64,000 nucleotides of DNA from an uncultured Lachnospiraceae bacterium (GTDB taxonomy: Bacteria > Bacillota > Clostridia > Lachnospirales > Lachnospiraceae): contig URUY01000006.1 of the NCBI GenBank assembly GCA_900551115.1, forward strand, positions 62,001 through 126,000, given 5' to 3'. A model generated the notes under the pieces. The model was not told where the DNA came from. It did not search any database and was given only the letters and a program-made list of their open reading frames with translations. Below, in pieces: positions 14,798 to 23,626 of this stretch. Both the position numbers and the translations under genes were made by a program. Every line of letters starts with the position of its first letter. The first letter of the stretch is position 1.

Positions 14798-16738
14798 CTA
14801 ATTTTCATAGGCTGATACGGTGATGGTATAAGGACTGGTACCTTTTACATAAACAGTGCCGTCTGTACCTTGAATGGTAACGGTATTTTGGTTTTCATCA
14901 ACAATTGTACCTTGATTCTTGAGGCTGCTAAGTGTGCTGTTTCCTGTTACAATCCATGTTGAAGTTTCATCAATCGACAAATTGGCATAGCCGTTTCCAC
15001 TGTTCATTACAGCGCTTTCATCCTGTTTGAAGGCACCGGATAAACTGCTGTTTTGTTTCATAACAAAGTCCAGGGTACTGATGCTATCCCATAAAATATC
15101 GCCGCTCATCGTCTGTGCTTCGGCAGTAAAAGAACAGTCAGCGCCATTTGCACCGCTTTGTCCCCAACCACGTTGATTTTGATTGCCTGTACATTTTAAG
15201 AAAAATTCACAGTCATCTGTAGAAATGATTTCTACATCAGAAAGATAAAAAGTACTTTCTGTATTTGTAGTGTAGAACAGTCCACCGTTTTTAGAGGTCA
15301 AAGTGCCGCCCTCCATACGAAAGGTGCTGTTGCCAATTTCAGAATCTCCGGACATACTCTGATAAAGAATAACAGTCCAGGTACAATCGTTTTGGGATAA
15401 ATCAGGCATATTTCCTGTCAGGTTACAATCTGTCAAGGACAGAGAATTCAATCCTTCGATGCAAACTGCTTCGGAACCATTTGCAATGAGGTCAGCATTT
15501 GCAACCGTGATGTCGGCAGTAGAATAAATTGCCGGAGAGCCTGACCCATTTGAGGTATAGCTGCCACCATCAACCGTCATAGTACCACCACCACGATCAC
15601 TTCTGATTGCCGCTGCAGACTCACCATTGGTTTCAACAGTCAGATTCGTTGCATATAGGGTACCGCCGCCTGCAACGTGAATTCCGCCGGATGTATCCTG
15701 TTGGCTTGTAATGACAGAGTCGGAAACATAGGCAATACCATCTGCATATGCAAAAACACCTGCAGCACCGGAAGCATCGGTTTCTATGGTACTGTTACTA
15801 ATCTCTACAGTACCATCTGTGACAAGAACTGCAGCGCCGATTCCATAGAAGCTGGATGCATCACCGCCAGTAGAATCTGAGGATGTTCTGGTAACAGTCA
15901 TCTGATCAAGCGAAACGGAAGCACCGTCTGTAACTAATACGGCATTTTCATCCGTACCGGTAGAAGAAATTGTTTCGCCGGACAACGTGGCATTATCGGT
16001 GTAATGATTGCTTGCAGTGTATGAAGTGGGAGCAGACTGACTGTTCCCAGATCCGCCCATTCCAAAACCTGCATTACTGAGCGTAATTTGTATTGCATTA
16101 TTATTTTCATCAATTTCTACGGTAATCATAGCATTTTCCTGTAAATCATCAAGCGTAATGCTATTACCAGATGCATCTAAAAAAGTTGTGGCATCTGTAA
16201 GGGTAATGGTTATAGTTGTGGCTTCACCACCAGGCATTTCAGGTGCGCTGCCGCTTGGAGCTTCACCGCTTGGAGCTTCGCCGTCGGGCATTTCAGGTGC
16301 GCTGCCGTTTGGAGCTTCGCCGCTTGGAGCTTCGCCGTCAGGCATTTCAGGCGCGCTGCCGTTTGGAGCTTCGCCGCTTGGAGCTTCGCCGTCAGGCATT
16401 TCAGGTGCGCTGCCGCTTGGAGCTTCGCCGCTTGGAGCTTCGCCGCTTGGAGCTTCGCCGTCAGGCATTTCAGGCGCGCTGCCGCTTGGAGCTTCCCCGT
16501 TTGGGGCTTCGCCGTTGGGCATATTCATTATGGCAAGGGTGATAGTGCTATCTTCCATACTTTGAATCATTCCGGTTACCGTATCGGAAGCTTCTTGCGC
16601 AGTGGATTGATTTGCAGATTCAGATTGTGAGTATGTAGTAGTATCCGTGACTGTATTTTCGGCAGACTTGCTGCCGCAGGCAGCCAACAGCATACTGCCC
16701 GCTAGTAATGTGCATACCATCATTTTTTTTCGTTTCAT
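14798..16738 (-). CDS. Surface lipoprotein with Pro/Gly repeat stalk and beta-helix domain
   Basis: 646 residues. The N-terminus (MKRKKMMVCTLLAGSMLLAACG) is a lipoprotein signal with lipobox LAAC, so Cys21 should be lipidated. Residues about 73-175 are a stalk built from GEAPSGSAPEMPD-type units (repeat listed separately). The rest is Thr/Ser/Asn-rich with recurring short strands such as GGTLYATNLTVETNG and VSDSVITS, typical of a right-handed parallel beta-helix. Such proteins are displayed on the cell surface and often bind carbohydrate or host matrix. The ligand here is unknown. It is a single-gene unit with its own terminator. Start at 16738 has AGGAGAAC upstream. Confidence 0.8.
   Translation of the reverse strand: MKRKKMMVCTLLAGSMLLAACGSKSAENTVTDTTTYSQSESANQSTAQEASDTVTGMIQSMEDSTITLAIMNMPNGEAPNGEAPSGSAPEMPDGEAPSGEAPSGEAPSGSAPEMPDGEAPSGEAPNGSAPEMPDGEAPSGEAPNGSAPEMPDGEAPSGEAPSGSAPEMPGGEATTITITLTDATTFLDASGNSITLDDLQENAMITVEIDENNNAIQITLSNAGFGMGGSGNSQSAPTSYTASNHYTDNATLSGETISSTGTDENAVLVTDGASVSLDQMTVTRTSSDSTGGDASSFYGIGAAVLVTDGTVEISNSTIETDASGAAGVFAYADGIAYVSDSVITSQQDTSGGIHVAGGGTLYATNLTVETNGESAAAIRSDRGGGTMTVDGGSYTSNGSGSPAIYSTADITVANADLIANGSEAVCIEGLNSLSLTDCNLTGNMPDLSQNDCTWTVILYQSMSGDSEIGNSTFRMEGGTLTSKNGGLFYTTNTESTFYLSDVEIISTDDCEFFLKCTGNQNQRGWGQSGANGADCSFTAEAQTMSGDILWDSISTLDFVMKQNSSLSGAFKQDESAVMNSGNGYANLSIDETSTWIVTGNSTLSSLKNQGTIVDENQNTVTIQGTDGTVYVKGTSPYTITVSAYEN
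16222..16525. repeat. Coding tandem repeats of the lipoprotein stalk
   Basis: Multiples of a 12-base unit (encoding G-E-A-P-S/N-G or G-S-A-P) and a longer unit encoding PEMPDGEAPSGEAP recur at least four times with near-identical DNA. The pattern invites slippage, so stalk length likely varies between strains. Confidence 0.9.
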
Positions 16739-16940
16739 ATTTTTGTTCTCCTAGTCTTTTTTGTTTTTCATTGATTTATAAATTGTTTGTGCCGGAACTT
16801 CCAAAAGTCTTGCTGAGTACCTAAATATCATATAAATAATTTGTGTTTGTTTGTTGTTTATAATGTGTATTCTTTGTGTCTTTTTTAGGAATAAACACTT
16901 ATCTGCCGCATATCACTGAAAAAGAAAACGCCGGAGGATT

Positions 16941-17090
16941 TCATTTACATTTCCTTATATTTTGGAGTAAATAAGATTTCCCGCAGCAACGAATACCTGT
17001 AATGACCTTTACCAGTCCATCAAATCGGTATGCTATCAACTGTTGCAAATAGCTTTCACGCTTAATTCCATGTAGCTCACTCCGTTTCAT
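16941..17090 (-). pseudogene. Remnant of an AAA ATPase (ATP-binding, DUF4143-type) gene
   Basis: Only about 49 codons remain. The sequence LIAYRFDGLVKVITGIRC and CGKSYLLQNI matches the N-terminus and Walker A (G-I-R-x-C-G-K-S) of the large AAA-14/DUF4143 ATPase family, whose members are about 400 residues. Translation stops shortly after the Walker A helix, and no continuation was recognised downstream. The surrounding bases are markedly AT-rich. It is best read as a broken gene left by an old insertion or deletion. Confidence 0.65.
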
Positions 17091-17340
17091 TGAACATTTC
17101 TGCCCATAAAGGCAAAAGTATTCATTCAATATCGCTTTACTCACATTTCAAATTTTCATTTGCCCGAACAACCATCTGCTGATACTGTTCATTAATATTA
17201 TCAGGTCAGAGTATTTGAGCCTTGCCACCAAACCCGAACATATTTCTTTTTATTCAATTGACATTATTTCTGAATTACAGGAATGCTCCATAAAATGGGC
17301 ATAACAAAAGCACCAACCATTTCTGATTGATGCCCTATTT

Positions 17341-17757
17341 CTATCTTTTTTGATTTATAATATCCAAGAATTCTTTTGCTGTAACTACAAATACCTTTTC
17401 TGGAAAATGTTTCATATTGCCAGTAACAAGGTATGCGTCTTCCTCTTGTTTTTCTAAAACTACTTCGTAAAACGGAAGATCCTTCATGTCCGGAAGTATT
17501 TCTCCAGAAGGTGTCGGTTCTACCATCTCTCCGTATTTTTCAATAGTCTTTACCAATGTAGCAACTATAGTTTCAGAAAACTTGAATTTTTTTCGTCGCA
17601 ATACCTCATTATATTCTTTCAAAATATCACTACTGAACAAAGGTATCACTTCACCAGAAAACAATTTACCAACAACCTGTACTGTTGCAGCATCATCATG
17701 ACTTGATAACAACGCTGAAACCAACACATTTGTATCAATCACAGCATAACAAATCAT
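17341..17757 (-). CDS. PIN-domain toxin of a toxin-antitoxin pair
   Basis: 138 residues. VIDTNVLVSALL at the N-terminus gives the first catalytic acid of the PIN nuclease fold. SSDILKEYNEVLRRKKF supplies the second (Glu), and EEDAYLVTGNMKHFP the C-terminal acidic patch. PIN toxins cut RNA in a metal-dependent way. The ATG follows the antitoxin stop with no gap (TAAATG), and the ribosome binding site GGAGGTG lies inside the antitoxin gene, so the two are translationally coupled. The match is to the general PIN toxin group rather than canonical VapC. Confidence 0.85.
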   Translation of the reverse strand: MICYAVIDTNVLVSALLSSHDDAATVQVVGKLFSGEVIPLFSSDILKEYNEVLRRKKFKFSETIVATLVKTIEKYGEMVEPTPSGEILPDMKDLPFYEVVLEKQEEDAYLVTGNMKHFPEKVFVVTAKEFLDIINQKR

Positions 17758-18054
17758 TTATTCGTCACCTCCATAACGAACCTGACGAATCTCTTCATTA
17801 ATCTCTTCTAAAGACATATCCTGTACACCATTCGCCTTAGCCTCTTCACGAAGTGTCATAAACGCCTGCATACCCGATGCTCTAGAAACATCAGATGAAG
17901 CCTGAATCTCAAATGGAATTTTTCTTTCTCTTACAACAGCCCTTGCAAATACATTGAAAGCAGTTGTAGCATTCATTCCAAACTCTGAGCATAAATTATC
18001 AAATTGTTTCTTCAATGTTTCATCCATACGAACACTAAATGTTGCCTGTGCCAT
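17758..18054 (-). CDS. RelB/DinJ-family antitoxin
   Basis: 98 residues from ATG at 18054, which has GGAGG eight bases upstream. A start five codons earlier would leave no binding site. ATFSVRMDETLKKQFDNLCSEFGMNATTAFNVFARAVVRERKIPF is typical of the ribbon-helix-helix DinJ/RelB group, which bind their operator and neutralise the partner toxin by the C-terminal region. Usual partners are RelE/YafQ toxins, whereas here the partner is a PIN nuclease. It likely represses its own promoter. Confidence 0.85.
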   Translation of the reverse strand: MAQATFSVRMDETLKKQFDNLCSEFGMNATTAFNVFARAVVRERKIPFEIQASSDVSRASGMQAFMTLREEAKANGVQDMSLEEINEEIRQVRYGGDE

Positions 18055-18253
18055 AAAAAACACCTCCAAATATAATCAGAACTATTATTACTTGTTTCTG
18101 ATTACATTATACTAACATTCTTGCAAAATTGCAATTATTTGCTCTTGTTTGAGTTCTATTTTATTTAATTTCTAACCTCACAGAACGTGCAACCCCTCTC
18201 ATCATAAACACTGCCTGTACTCTGTCCCTCATTTCTCTGCGCTCTGTCCAGAG

Positions 18254-18346
18254 TCATAATTCTTTTTGTCCATCAATTTCAATCCAACACTTAAATCTTC
18301 TACCTTCATTTCTTATAAATCGTGCTTTTCTATATTCTATGTACAT
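18254..18346 (-). other. Small possible ORF in AT-rich accessory spacer
   Basis: ATG at 18346 with AGGA six bases upstream opens a 30-residue basic peptide (MYIEYRKARFIRNEGRR, then FKCWIEIDGQKEL). Its TGA overlaps the ATG of a second unremarkable 31-codon frame. It looks like the start of a truncated protein, but no family was recognised. It is either a remnant or a chance frame. The rest of 18055-18449 shows only AT-rich sequence and the lysS terminator. Confidence 0.25.
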
Positions 18347-18360
18347 TATTTTTCCTAAAA

Positions 18361-18390
18361 AAAGAATCTCCTGTCTCCAAGAGATTCTTT
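18361..18390 (-). terminator. Terminator after lysS
   Basis: AAAGAATCTC pairs with GAGATTCTTT around a 10-base loop and is followed on the minus strand by a T run. It lies about 60 bases past the lysS stop. Confidence 0.85.
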
Positions 18391-18449
18391 TAAGCATGTT
18401 CTCTTTAATTTGTCGCAAACAGCTTTAAATTTCAAATGCTACCCTCTAA

Positions 18450-20423
18450 TTAGTACAGCTTCGCCCCAGCCGGAATTCGGTTATCTACCATCAATAAATT
18501 CAGACCTTCACGACCGTCAACTTCGTGTACTGCGGAGATTAACATTCCGCAGGAATCGATGCCCATCATCTTACGAGGAGGCAAATTTGTGATTGCGATA
18601 CAAGTCTTTCCAACCAGTTCTTCCGGCTCGTAATACTCGTGAATACCGCTTAAAATCACTCTGTCTGTGCCACTTCCGTCATCAAGCACAAACTTCAAAA
18701 GTTTCTTGCTCTTCGGAACTGCTTCACATTCCTTTATCTTTACTGCTCTGAAATCCGACTTGCTGAAAGTTTCAAAATCTATAAATTCTTCAAATAATGG
18801 TTCGATTTTCACATTGGAGAAATCAACTTTTTCTGCTGCCATAGCAGATGCTGCTGAAAATGCCGCACCTTCTTTTGCAGAAGTTTTTTTGGAAGTGTCT
18901 GTTCCACCTAATGACTTCATTGTCGGGAACAGCAGCACATCCCTTATAGCCGGAGAATTTGTAAGCAGCATTACCAGTCTATCAATGCCATAGCCGATAC
19001 CGCCTGTAGGAGGCATACCGATTTCCAGCGCATTCAGGAAATCCTCGTCCGTTGTGTTGGCTTCCTCATCGCCTGCTGCCAGTGCCGCCTCCTGCGCCTT
19101 AAAACGCTCCCTCTGGTCGATGGGGTCGTTTAATTCGGAGTAGGCGTTGCACATCTCGCGTCCGTAAATAAACAGCTCGAAGCGCTCCACATAGTCCGGC
19201 TTGTCCGGCTTTCTCTTGGTCAGAGGAGAAATCTCTACCGGATGATCCATAACAAAGGTAGGCTGAATCAGATGCTCTTCTACAAACTCTTCAAAGAACA
19301 GATTTAAGATATCGCCCTTGGAATGGCGTTCTTCATAATGCACATTCTTTTCATCCGCCAGCTTCTTTGCTGCTGCCGTATCTGCCACCTCATCAAAATC
19401 AATACCGGCATACTTCTTTACAGCTTCTATCATGGTAAGGCGCTCAAAAGGCTTGCCTAAATCAATCATTTCTTCTGCATAAGGAATAAGCGTAGTCCCA
19501 CATACCTCTTTTGCTACAAAACGGAACATGTTCTCTGTCAGATCCATCATACCGTTGTAGTCCGTATATGCCTGATACAGCTCCATCAGGGTAAACTCAG
19601 GATTGTGTCTGGTATCCAGTCCCTCGTTACGGAATACGCGTCCGATTTCGTATACGCGCTCCATACCGCCTACAATCAGTCTCTTTAAGTACAGCTCCAG
19701 GGAAATACGCAGCTTTACATCCTCGTCCAACGCATTGTAATGGGTTTCAAAGGGTCTTGCCGCCGCACCGCCTGCATTGGATACTAACATAGGTGTCTCT
19801 ACTTCCATAAAGCCCTGTCCGTCCAGATATCTGCGGATAGCACTGATAACCTTGCTGCGCTTTACAAAAGTCTCTTTTACATCCTGATTCATAATCAGGT
19901 CCGTATAACGCTGTCTGTAACGGATATCTGTATTGGTCAGTCCATGGAATTTCTCCGGCAGGATCTGAAGGCTCTTGCTTAAAAGCGTCACCTCAGATGC
20001 ATGAACAGAAATCTCCCCGGTCTTGGTCTTGAAAACCTCGCCCCTGATGCCTACAATATCACCCACATCATATTTTTTAAAGTCCGCATAGGCTTCTTCT
20101 CCGATGCTGTCCCTTGCCACATAGGACTGGATATTGCCCTCTAAATCCTGCACGTTGCAGAAGGAGGCCTTACCCATAACGCGCTTCTGCATAATACGGC
20201 CTGCCATGCTGACCTGCTGTCCTTCCAGTGTCTCAAAGCCGTTCTTAATTTCCATGCTGTGATGGGTCACTTCATATTTTGTAATCTGAAAGGGGTCTTT
20301 CCCGGCTTCCTGCAGTGCCGCCAGCTTTTCCCGTCTTACCTTTAAAAGCTGATGAATGTCCTGCTCCTGCACGCCGCCTGTTCCCGGATTGTTCTGTTCC
20401 TTCTTGTTCTGTATATCTGCCAC
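18450..20423 (-). CDS. lysS: Lysyl-tRNA synthetase, class II, with C-terminal tRNA-binding domain
   Basis: 657 residues, about 150 longer than standard LysRS-II. The OB-fold anticodon domain is at about 60-160 and the class II core follows, with motif 2 in FRNEGLDTRHNPEFTLME and motif 3 in GGIGYGIDRLVMLLTNSP. After a linker, the last 110 residues (from VKIEPLFEEFIDFETFSKSD) form a Trbp111/EMAP-like tRNA-binding module, as found in many Lachnospiraceae. The module should raise affinity for tRNA. The gene follows greA by about 75 bases and may be co-transcribed from the greA promoter. Confidence 0.95.
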   Translation of the reverse strand: MADIQNKKEQNNPGTGGVQEQDIHQLLKVRREKLAALQEAGKDPFQITKYEVTHHSMEIKNGFETLEGQQVSMAGRIMQKRVMGKASFCNVQDLEGNIQSYVARDSIGEEAYADFKKYDVGDIVGIRGEVFKTKTGEISVHASEVTLLSKSLQILPEKFHGLTNTDIRYRQRYTDLIMNQDVKETFVKRSKVISAIRRYLDGQGFMEVETPMLVSNAGGAAARPFETHYNALDEDVKLRISLELYLKRLIVGGMERVYEIGRVFRNEGLDTRHNPEFTLMELYQAYTDYNGMMDLTENMFRFVAKEVCGTTLIPYAEEMIDLGKPFERLTMIEAVKKYAGIDFDEVADTAAAKKLADEKNVHYEERHSKGDILNLFFEEFVEEHLIQPTFVMDHPVEISPLTKRKPDKPDYVERFELFIYGREMCNAYSELNDPIDQRERFKAQEAALAAGDEEANTTDEDFLNALEIGMPPTGGIGYGIDRLVMLLTNSPAIRDVLLFPTMKSLGGTDTSKKTSAKEGAAFSAASAMAAEKVDFSNVKIEPLFEEFIDFETFSKSDFRAVKIKECEAVPKSKKLLKFVLDDGSGTDRVILSGIHEYYEPEELVGKTCIAITNLPPRKMMGIDSCGMLISAVHEVDGREGLNLLMVDNRIPAGAKLY

Positions 20424-20498
20424 TTTTATGCTCCTTTAGTCTGGTTCCCGAATTTTAACCTTAAGCCTGTATCTGTACTTCCGGCGCCACATTCTCCA

Positions 20499-20981
20499 TT
20501 AGTTTGATCTCTGAATCTCCAACACCTTGTACTTTAATACACCTGCCTGTGTTTCCACTTCCACGGTATCGTTCAGCTTACTGCCCATTAAGGCTTTACC
20601 CACGGGGCTTTCATTGGAAATTTTGCCCTTTAAGCTGTTTGCCTCAGTAGAGCCAACGATTTTATATTCCAATTCCTCATTAAATTCCAAATCCAAAATC
20701 CTTACCTTACAGCCGATGTTGATTTTATCCAAATCTACCTCATCTTCTACTACTACCTCGGCATTTTTCAGGATTTTTTCCAGTTCTTCGATACGTGCTT
20801 CAATATCACGCTGTTCGTCCTTGGCTGCGTCATACTCTGCATTTTCAGATAAATCTCCCTGCTCTCTGGCTTCCTTAATCTTCTGCGCCACTTCCTTACG
20901 CTTTACTACTTTTAAATCGTGTAATTCATCCTCATATTTTCTCAAGCCTTCGTAGGTCAAAATATTTTTCTTTGATTCCAT
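20499..20981 (-). CDS. greA: Transcription elongation factor GreA
   Basis: 160 residues of normal length. The N-terminal coiled coil (EGLRKYEDELHDLKVVKRKEVA, then EAREQGDLSENAEYDAAKDEQ) carries the acidic tip that enters the RNA polymerase secondary channel and stimulates cleavage of backtracked RNA. The C-terminal domain ends with SPVGKALMGSKLNDTVEV, the FKBP-like half. A consensus promoter lies about 100 bases upstream. lysS follows on the same strand. Confidence 0.95.
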   Translation of the reverse strand: MESKKNILTYEGLRKYEDELHDLKVVKRKEVAQKIKEAREQGDLSENAEYDAAKDEQRDIEARIEELEKILKNAEVVVEDEVDLDKINIGCKVRILDLEFNEELEYKIVGSTEANSLKGKISNESPVGKALMGSKLNDTVEVETQAGVLKYKVLEIQRSN

Positions 20982-21075
20982 GGTATGCGCCTTCCTATAT
21001 CCTTAATTCTATTTTCCTGTAGGTATCCGGTCCTCTTTTGTCAAATGACTGCACGACACCTAGATTACCGTAGGT

Positions 21076-21104
21076 ATTATACTGAATTTTAACTACAGTG
21101 TCAA
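21076..21104 (-). promoter_or_regulatory. Consensus sigma-A promoter of greA
   Basis: On the minus strand TTGACA (21099-21104) and TATAAT (21076-21081) are separated by exactly 17 bases, a perfect match to consensus. The -35 abuts the end of the preceding gene. Confidence 0.85.
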
Positions 21105-21106
21105 GG

Positions 21107-21838
21107 TCAGAGGTTCTGTAAAAGCAAATTTGCCTTAAAAAAACATGTTATATCCAAAAACCGGGCACCCTCTGTTCTTGCGCACAGTCTCCTGCCCGAT
21201 ATTCCGCCCGCCGCTGTACTCAGCCACACGCAGTTTGCAGGCAGCACCGCCGGCGTAGCCCCATACAGATTTTCCCCGGCTATTACTAAGACCTGTCCCT
21301 TCTTTGGCACATGCAGGCTCTTATAGTCCTCTGCCACGTCCAAAATAAAGCCGTATTCATCTGACAGCACTTCTCTATATGCTTCAAGCATGCCGCTGTC
21401 TGCTGTCGCAACCCCGATATATCTGGCTTTTTGGACATATCCCGCCGTAAGCGTCTCAATATCCATATCCCTGTCCGCCAGCAGAATCAGGGAATCAAAA
21501 GTAAGCCGGTAATACCCGATTAAAAAAAGCAGCCACGAAAGCGGCAGCGGCTCCGGCTTTCTGTGCAGAAAGGCTTCGGCCTCCTCTTCATACAGGTAAT
21601 ATACCTTCTCTCCCTGCTGCAAAACGGGAAGCTCCTGCATATATGCATCCCATGCCTCACTTGTCCACTTCTTTTTTCCGTAGTAAAAAACAGGCAGATA
21701 AACCGTGATAAAAAGCACCGCTTTATCTTCACAAAAGACGGTTGTCTTTTCCGTGCGGTACTGCCACGGGCTCTTTCGCTTCTTTTTTCCCCGTCCTTCT
21801 TTTTCCATCACAAAATAAACGACAGCCAACTCTTCCAT
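21107..21838 (-). CDS. Hypothetical protein, downstream of dusB
   Basis: 243 residues from ATG at 21838 (AGGAGAG upstream). A longer frame from 21901 overlaps dusB without a good site. The N-terminal part is basic (EGRGKKKRKSPWQYR). The middle has the hydrophobic run LPLSWLLFLIGYYRLTFDSLILLADRD, which looks like a buried strand-helix ending in DRD rather than a membrane segment. The C-terminal half (LVIAGENLYGATPAVLP) suggests an alpha/beta fold. No family was recognised. The overlap/spacing shows co-transcription with coaX and dusB. Confidence 0.7.
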   Translation of the reverse strand: MEELAVVYFVMEKEGRGKKKRKSPWQYRTEKTTVFCEDKAVLFITVYLPVFYYGKKKWTSEAWDAYMQELPVLQQGEKVYYLYEEEAEAFLHRKPEPLPLSWLLFLIGYYRLTFDSLILLADRDMDIETLTAGYVQKARYIGVATADSGMLEAYREVLSDEYGFILDVAEDYKSLHVPKKGQVLVIAGENLYGATPAVLPANCVWLSTAAGGISGRRLCARTEGARFLDITCFFKANLLLQNL

Positions 21839-21878
21839 AGTTTTCTCTCCTATTGAAGATATGCTGCCGCCGCCTTCT

Positions 21879-22844
21879 TTATACCGGGAAAATTTTGTCA
21901 ATTCCCCTTAAAAGCTCATCCATGGTTTCCATGGTATTTATCATCTGCCTGAATCTGGCAGAATTGGGATAACCTGCCGTATACCAGGCAAGGTGCTTAC
22001 GCATTTCCCGCACACCGGTATATTCTCCTTTAACCGAAAGCTGCAGGGCCGCATGCCTTTCAATGACGCGCCTTACCTCTTGTGGTGTAGGGCGTGCCGG
22101 TATTTCTCCCGTTTCCAAAAAGCTTACCACTTCCTTAAATATCCAGGGATTCCCCTGCGCGCCTCTGCCTATCATAATACCGTCACAGCCGGTCTGCTCC
22201 AATAATTTCTTTGCAGAAGCCGCATCTACCACATCACCGTTCCCGATAACCGGAATCTTTACCGCTTCCTTTACTGCCCTGATACACTCCCAGTCCGCAT
22301 GCCCGGCATAGTACTGCTCTCTGGTCCTGCCATGGACGGCAACCGCCGCCGCTCCGGCAGCTTCCGCAATTTTTGCAATCTCTACCGCATTGGCACTGTT
22401 CTCATCAAAGCCCTTCCTGATTTTTACGGTAACCGGCTTTTTTATGGCACGGGATACTTTACTGACAATTTCTTCCACCAGCTTCGGATTTTTCATAAGC
22501 GCCGAGCCTTCCCCATTGTTTACCACCTTGGGAACCGGGCAGCCCATATTGATGTCCAGAATCGCAAAGGGCTTCTCTTCAATCCGTTTTGCCATTTCAG
22601 CCATAATATCAGCGTCCGAGCCGAAAAGCTGCAGGGATACCGGACACTCCTCCGGTAAAATCCGCATCAGCTCCTCCGTATTTTTGCTGTTATAATAAAT
22701 GGCTTTTGCACTCACCATTTCCATACATAAAAGTCCCGCCCCCTGCTCCTTGCAAAGCAGGCGGAACGGAAGGTCCGTTACGCCCGCCATCGGTGCCAGT
22801 ATGACGGGATTATCCGGTTCTATATTTCCGATTTTCAATTTCAT
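21879..22844 (-). CDS. dusB: tRNA-dihydrouridine synthase, DusB type
   Basis: 321 residues. The FMN-dependent TIM barrel starts NPVILAPMAGVTDLPFRLL. The catalytic Cys is in NMGCPVPKVVNNGEGSALM near residue 100, and the FMN phosphate site is in GNGDVVDAASAKKLL and GCDGIMIGRGAQGNPW. It reduces uridine in the tRNA D-loop. Start ATG at 22844 overlaps the coaX stop by four bases (ATGA), so translation is coupled. Confidence 0.93.
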   Translation of the reverse strand: MKLKIGNIEPDNPVILAPMAGVTDLPFRLLCKEQGAGLLCMEMVSAKAIYYNSKNTEELMRILPEECPVSLQLFGSDADIMAEMAKRIEEKPFAILDINMGCPVPKVVNNGEGSALMKNPKLVEEIVSKVSRAIKKPVTVKIRKGFDENSANAVEIAKIAEAAGAAAVAVHGRTREQYYAGHADWECIRAVKEAVKIPVIGNGDVVDAASAKKLLEQTGCDGIMIGRGAQGNPWIFKEVVSFLETGEIPARPTPQEVRRVIERHAALQLSVKGEYTGVREMRKHLAWYTAGYPNSARFRQMINTMETMDELLRGIDKIFPV

Positions 22845-23626
22845 CTTTGTGTTCCTGTTTTTTTGTTTTTTTCATAGATAATGTACAGACCGTCCATAGT
22901 AAGAGAGCTGTCATATACATCTATGCTGCCCGTTTCATCCGCAATGGCACGTCCCAGTCCGCCTGTTGCCACTACCTTTAAGTCAGCATAGCCGCTTTCT
23001 TCCTTCACCTTTTTAATGATATATTCCGTCTGCCCTATCTGTCCGTACAAAAGTCCCGCCTGCATACTGGTAACGGTCTCCTGCGCCAGAATGGATTTGG
23101 GCTTTTTGATTTCTATCTTGGGCAGCATAGCGGTCCTTTCCCACAGCGCTTCGGCACTGATACGGATACCGGGAGCCGTAATGCCTGCCTGAAAGCTGCC
23201 CTCCCTGTTCACCAAATCATAGGTGGTCGCCGTTCCAAAATCAAGCACCAGTACCGGTCCGCCGTATTTCTCATAGGCTGCCACTGCATCCACAATGCGG
23301 TCTGCACCGATGGCACGGGGATTTTCTGTCGCCACTCTGATGCCGGTCTTCACCCCGGGTCCTACAATCAGAGGCGTATGCCCTGTGTAACGCAGAACGG
23401 AACCTGTCAGGGAATGCATTACATCGGATACAACGCTGGCTATTATGGCGCCTTCTATCTGCTTTAGCATAATCCCGCGGATTCTCAGCATTTCTGCCAG
23501 CAAAATCCCATATTCATCCGAGGTCCTCTGCTGCTTCGTTGAAATACGGAACGTGGCCTTTAAAACACCCTCGTCAAATACGCCGTAGTTTATATTGGTA
23601 TTGCCCACATCAATTACCAGAATCAT
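22841..23626 (-). CDS. coaX: Type III pantothenate kinase
   Basis: 261 residues from ATG at 23626, chosen because GGAGG lies six bases upstream. The in-frame ATG at 23632 sits on top of that site. It phosphorylates pantothenate as the first step of coenzyme A synthesis. MILVIDVGNTNINYGVFD is the ATP-binding N-terminus and VLVLDFGTATTYDLV carries the catalytic Asp region of the CoaX acetate/sugar-kinase fold. GADRIVDAVAAYEKYG is also diagnostic. It overlaps the preceding small gene by 17 bases and dusB by four. Confidence 0.93.
   Translation of the reverse strand: MILVIDVGNTNINYGVFDEGVLKATFRISTKQQRTSDEYGILLAEMLRIRGIMLKQIEGAIIASVVSDVMHSLTGSVLRYTGHTPLIVGPGVKTGIRVATENPRAIGADRIVDAVAAYEKYGGPVLVLDFGTATTYDLVNREGSFQAGITAPGIRISAEALWERTAMLPKIEIKKPKSILAQETVTSMQAGLLYGQIGQTEYIIKKVKEESGYADLKVVATGGLGRAIADETGSIDVYDSSLTMDGLYIIYEKNKKTGTQR

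Noticed and set aside
16222..16525. CRISPR-like array
   Set aside because: The repeats are in-frame coding units without unique spacers and encode a Pro/Gly-rich stalk.
16158..16565. Plus-strand 135-residue low-complexity frame
   Set aside because: It is the reverse strand of the lipoprotein repeat, open only because of repeat composition.
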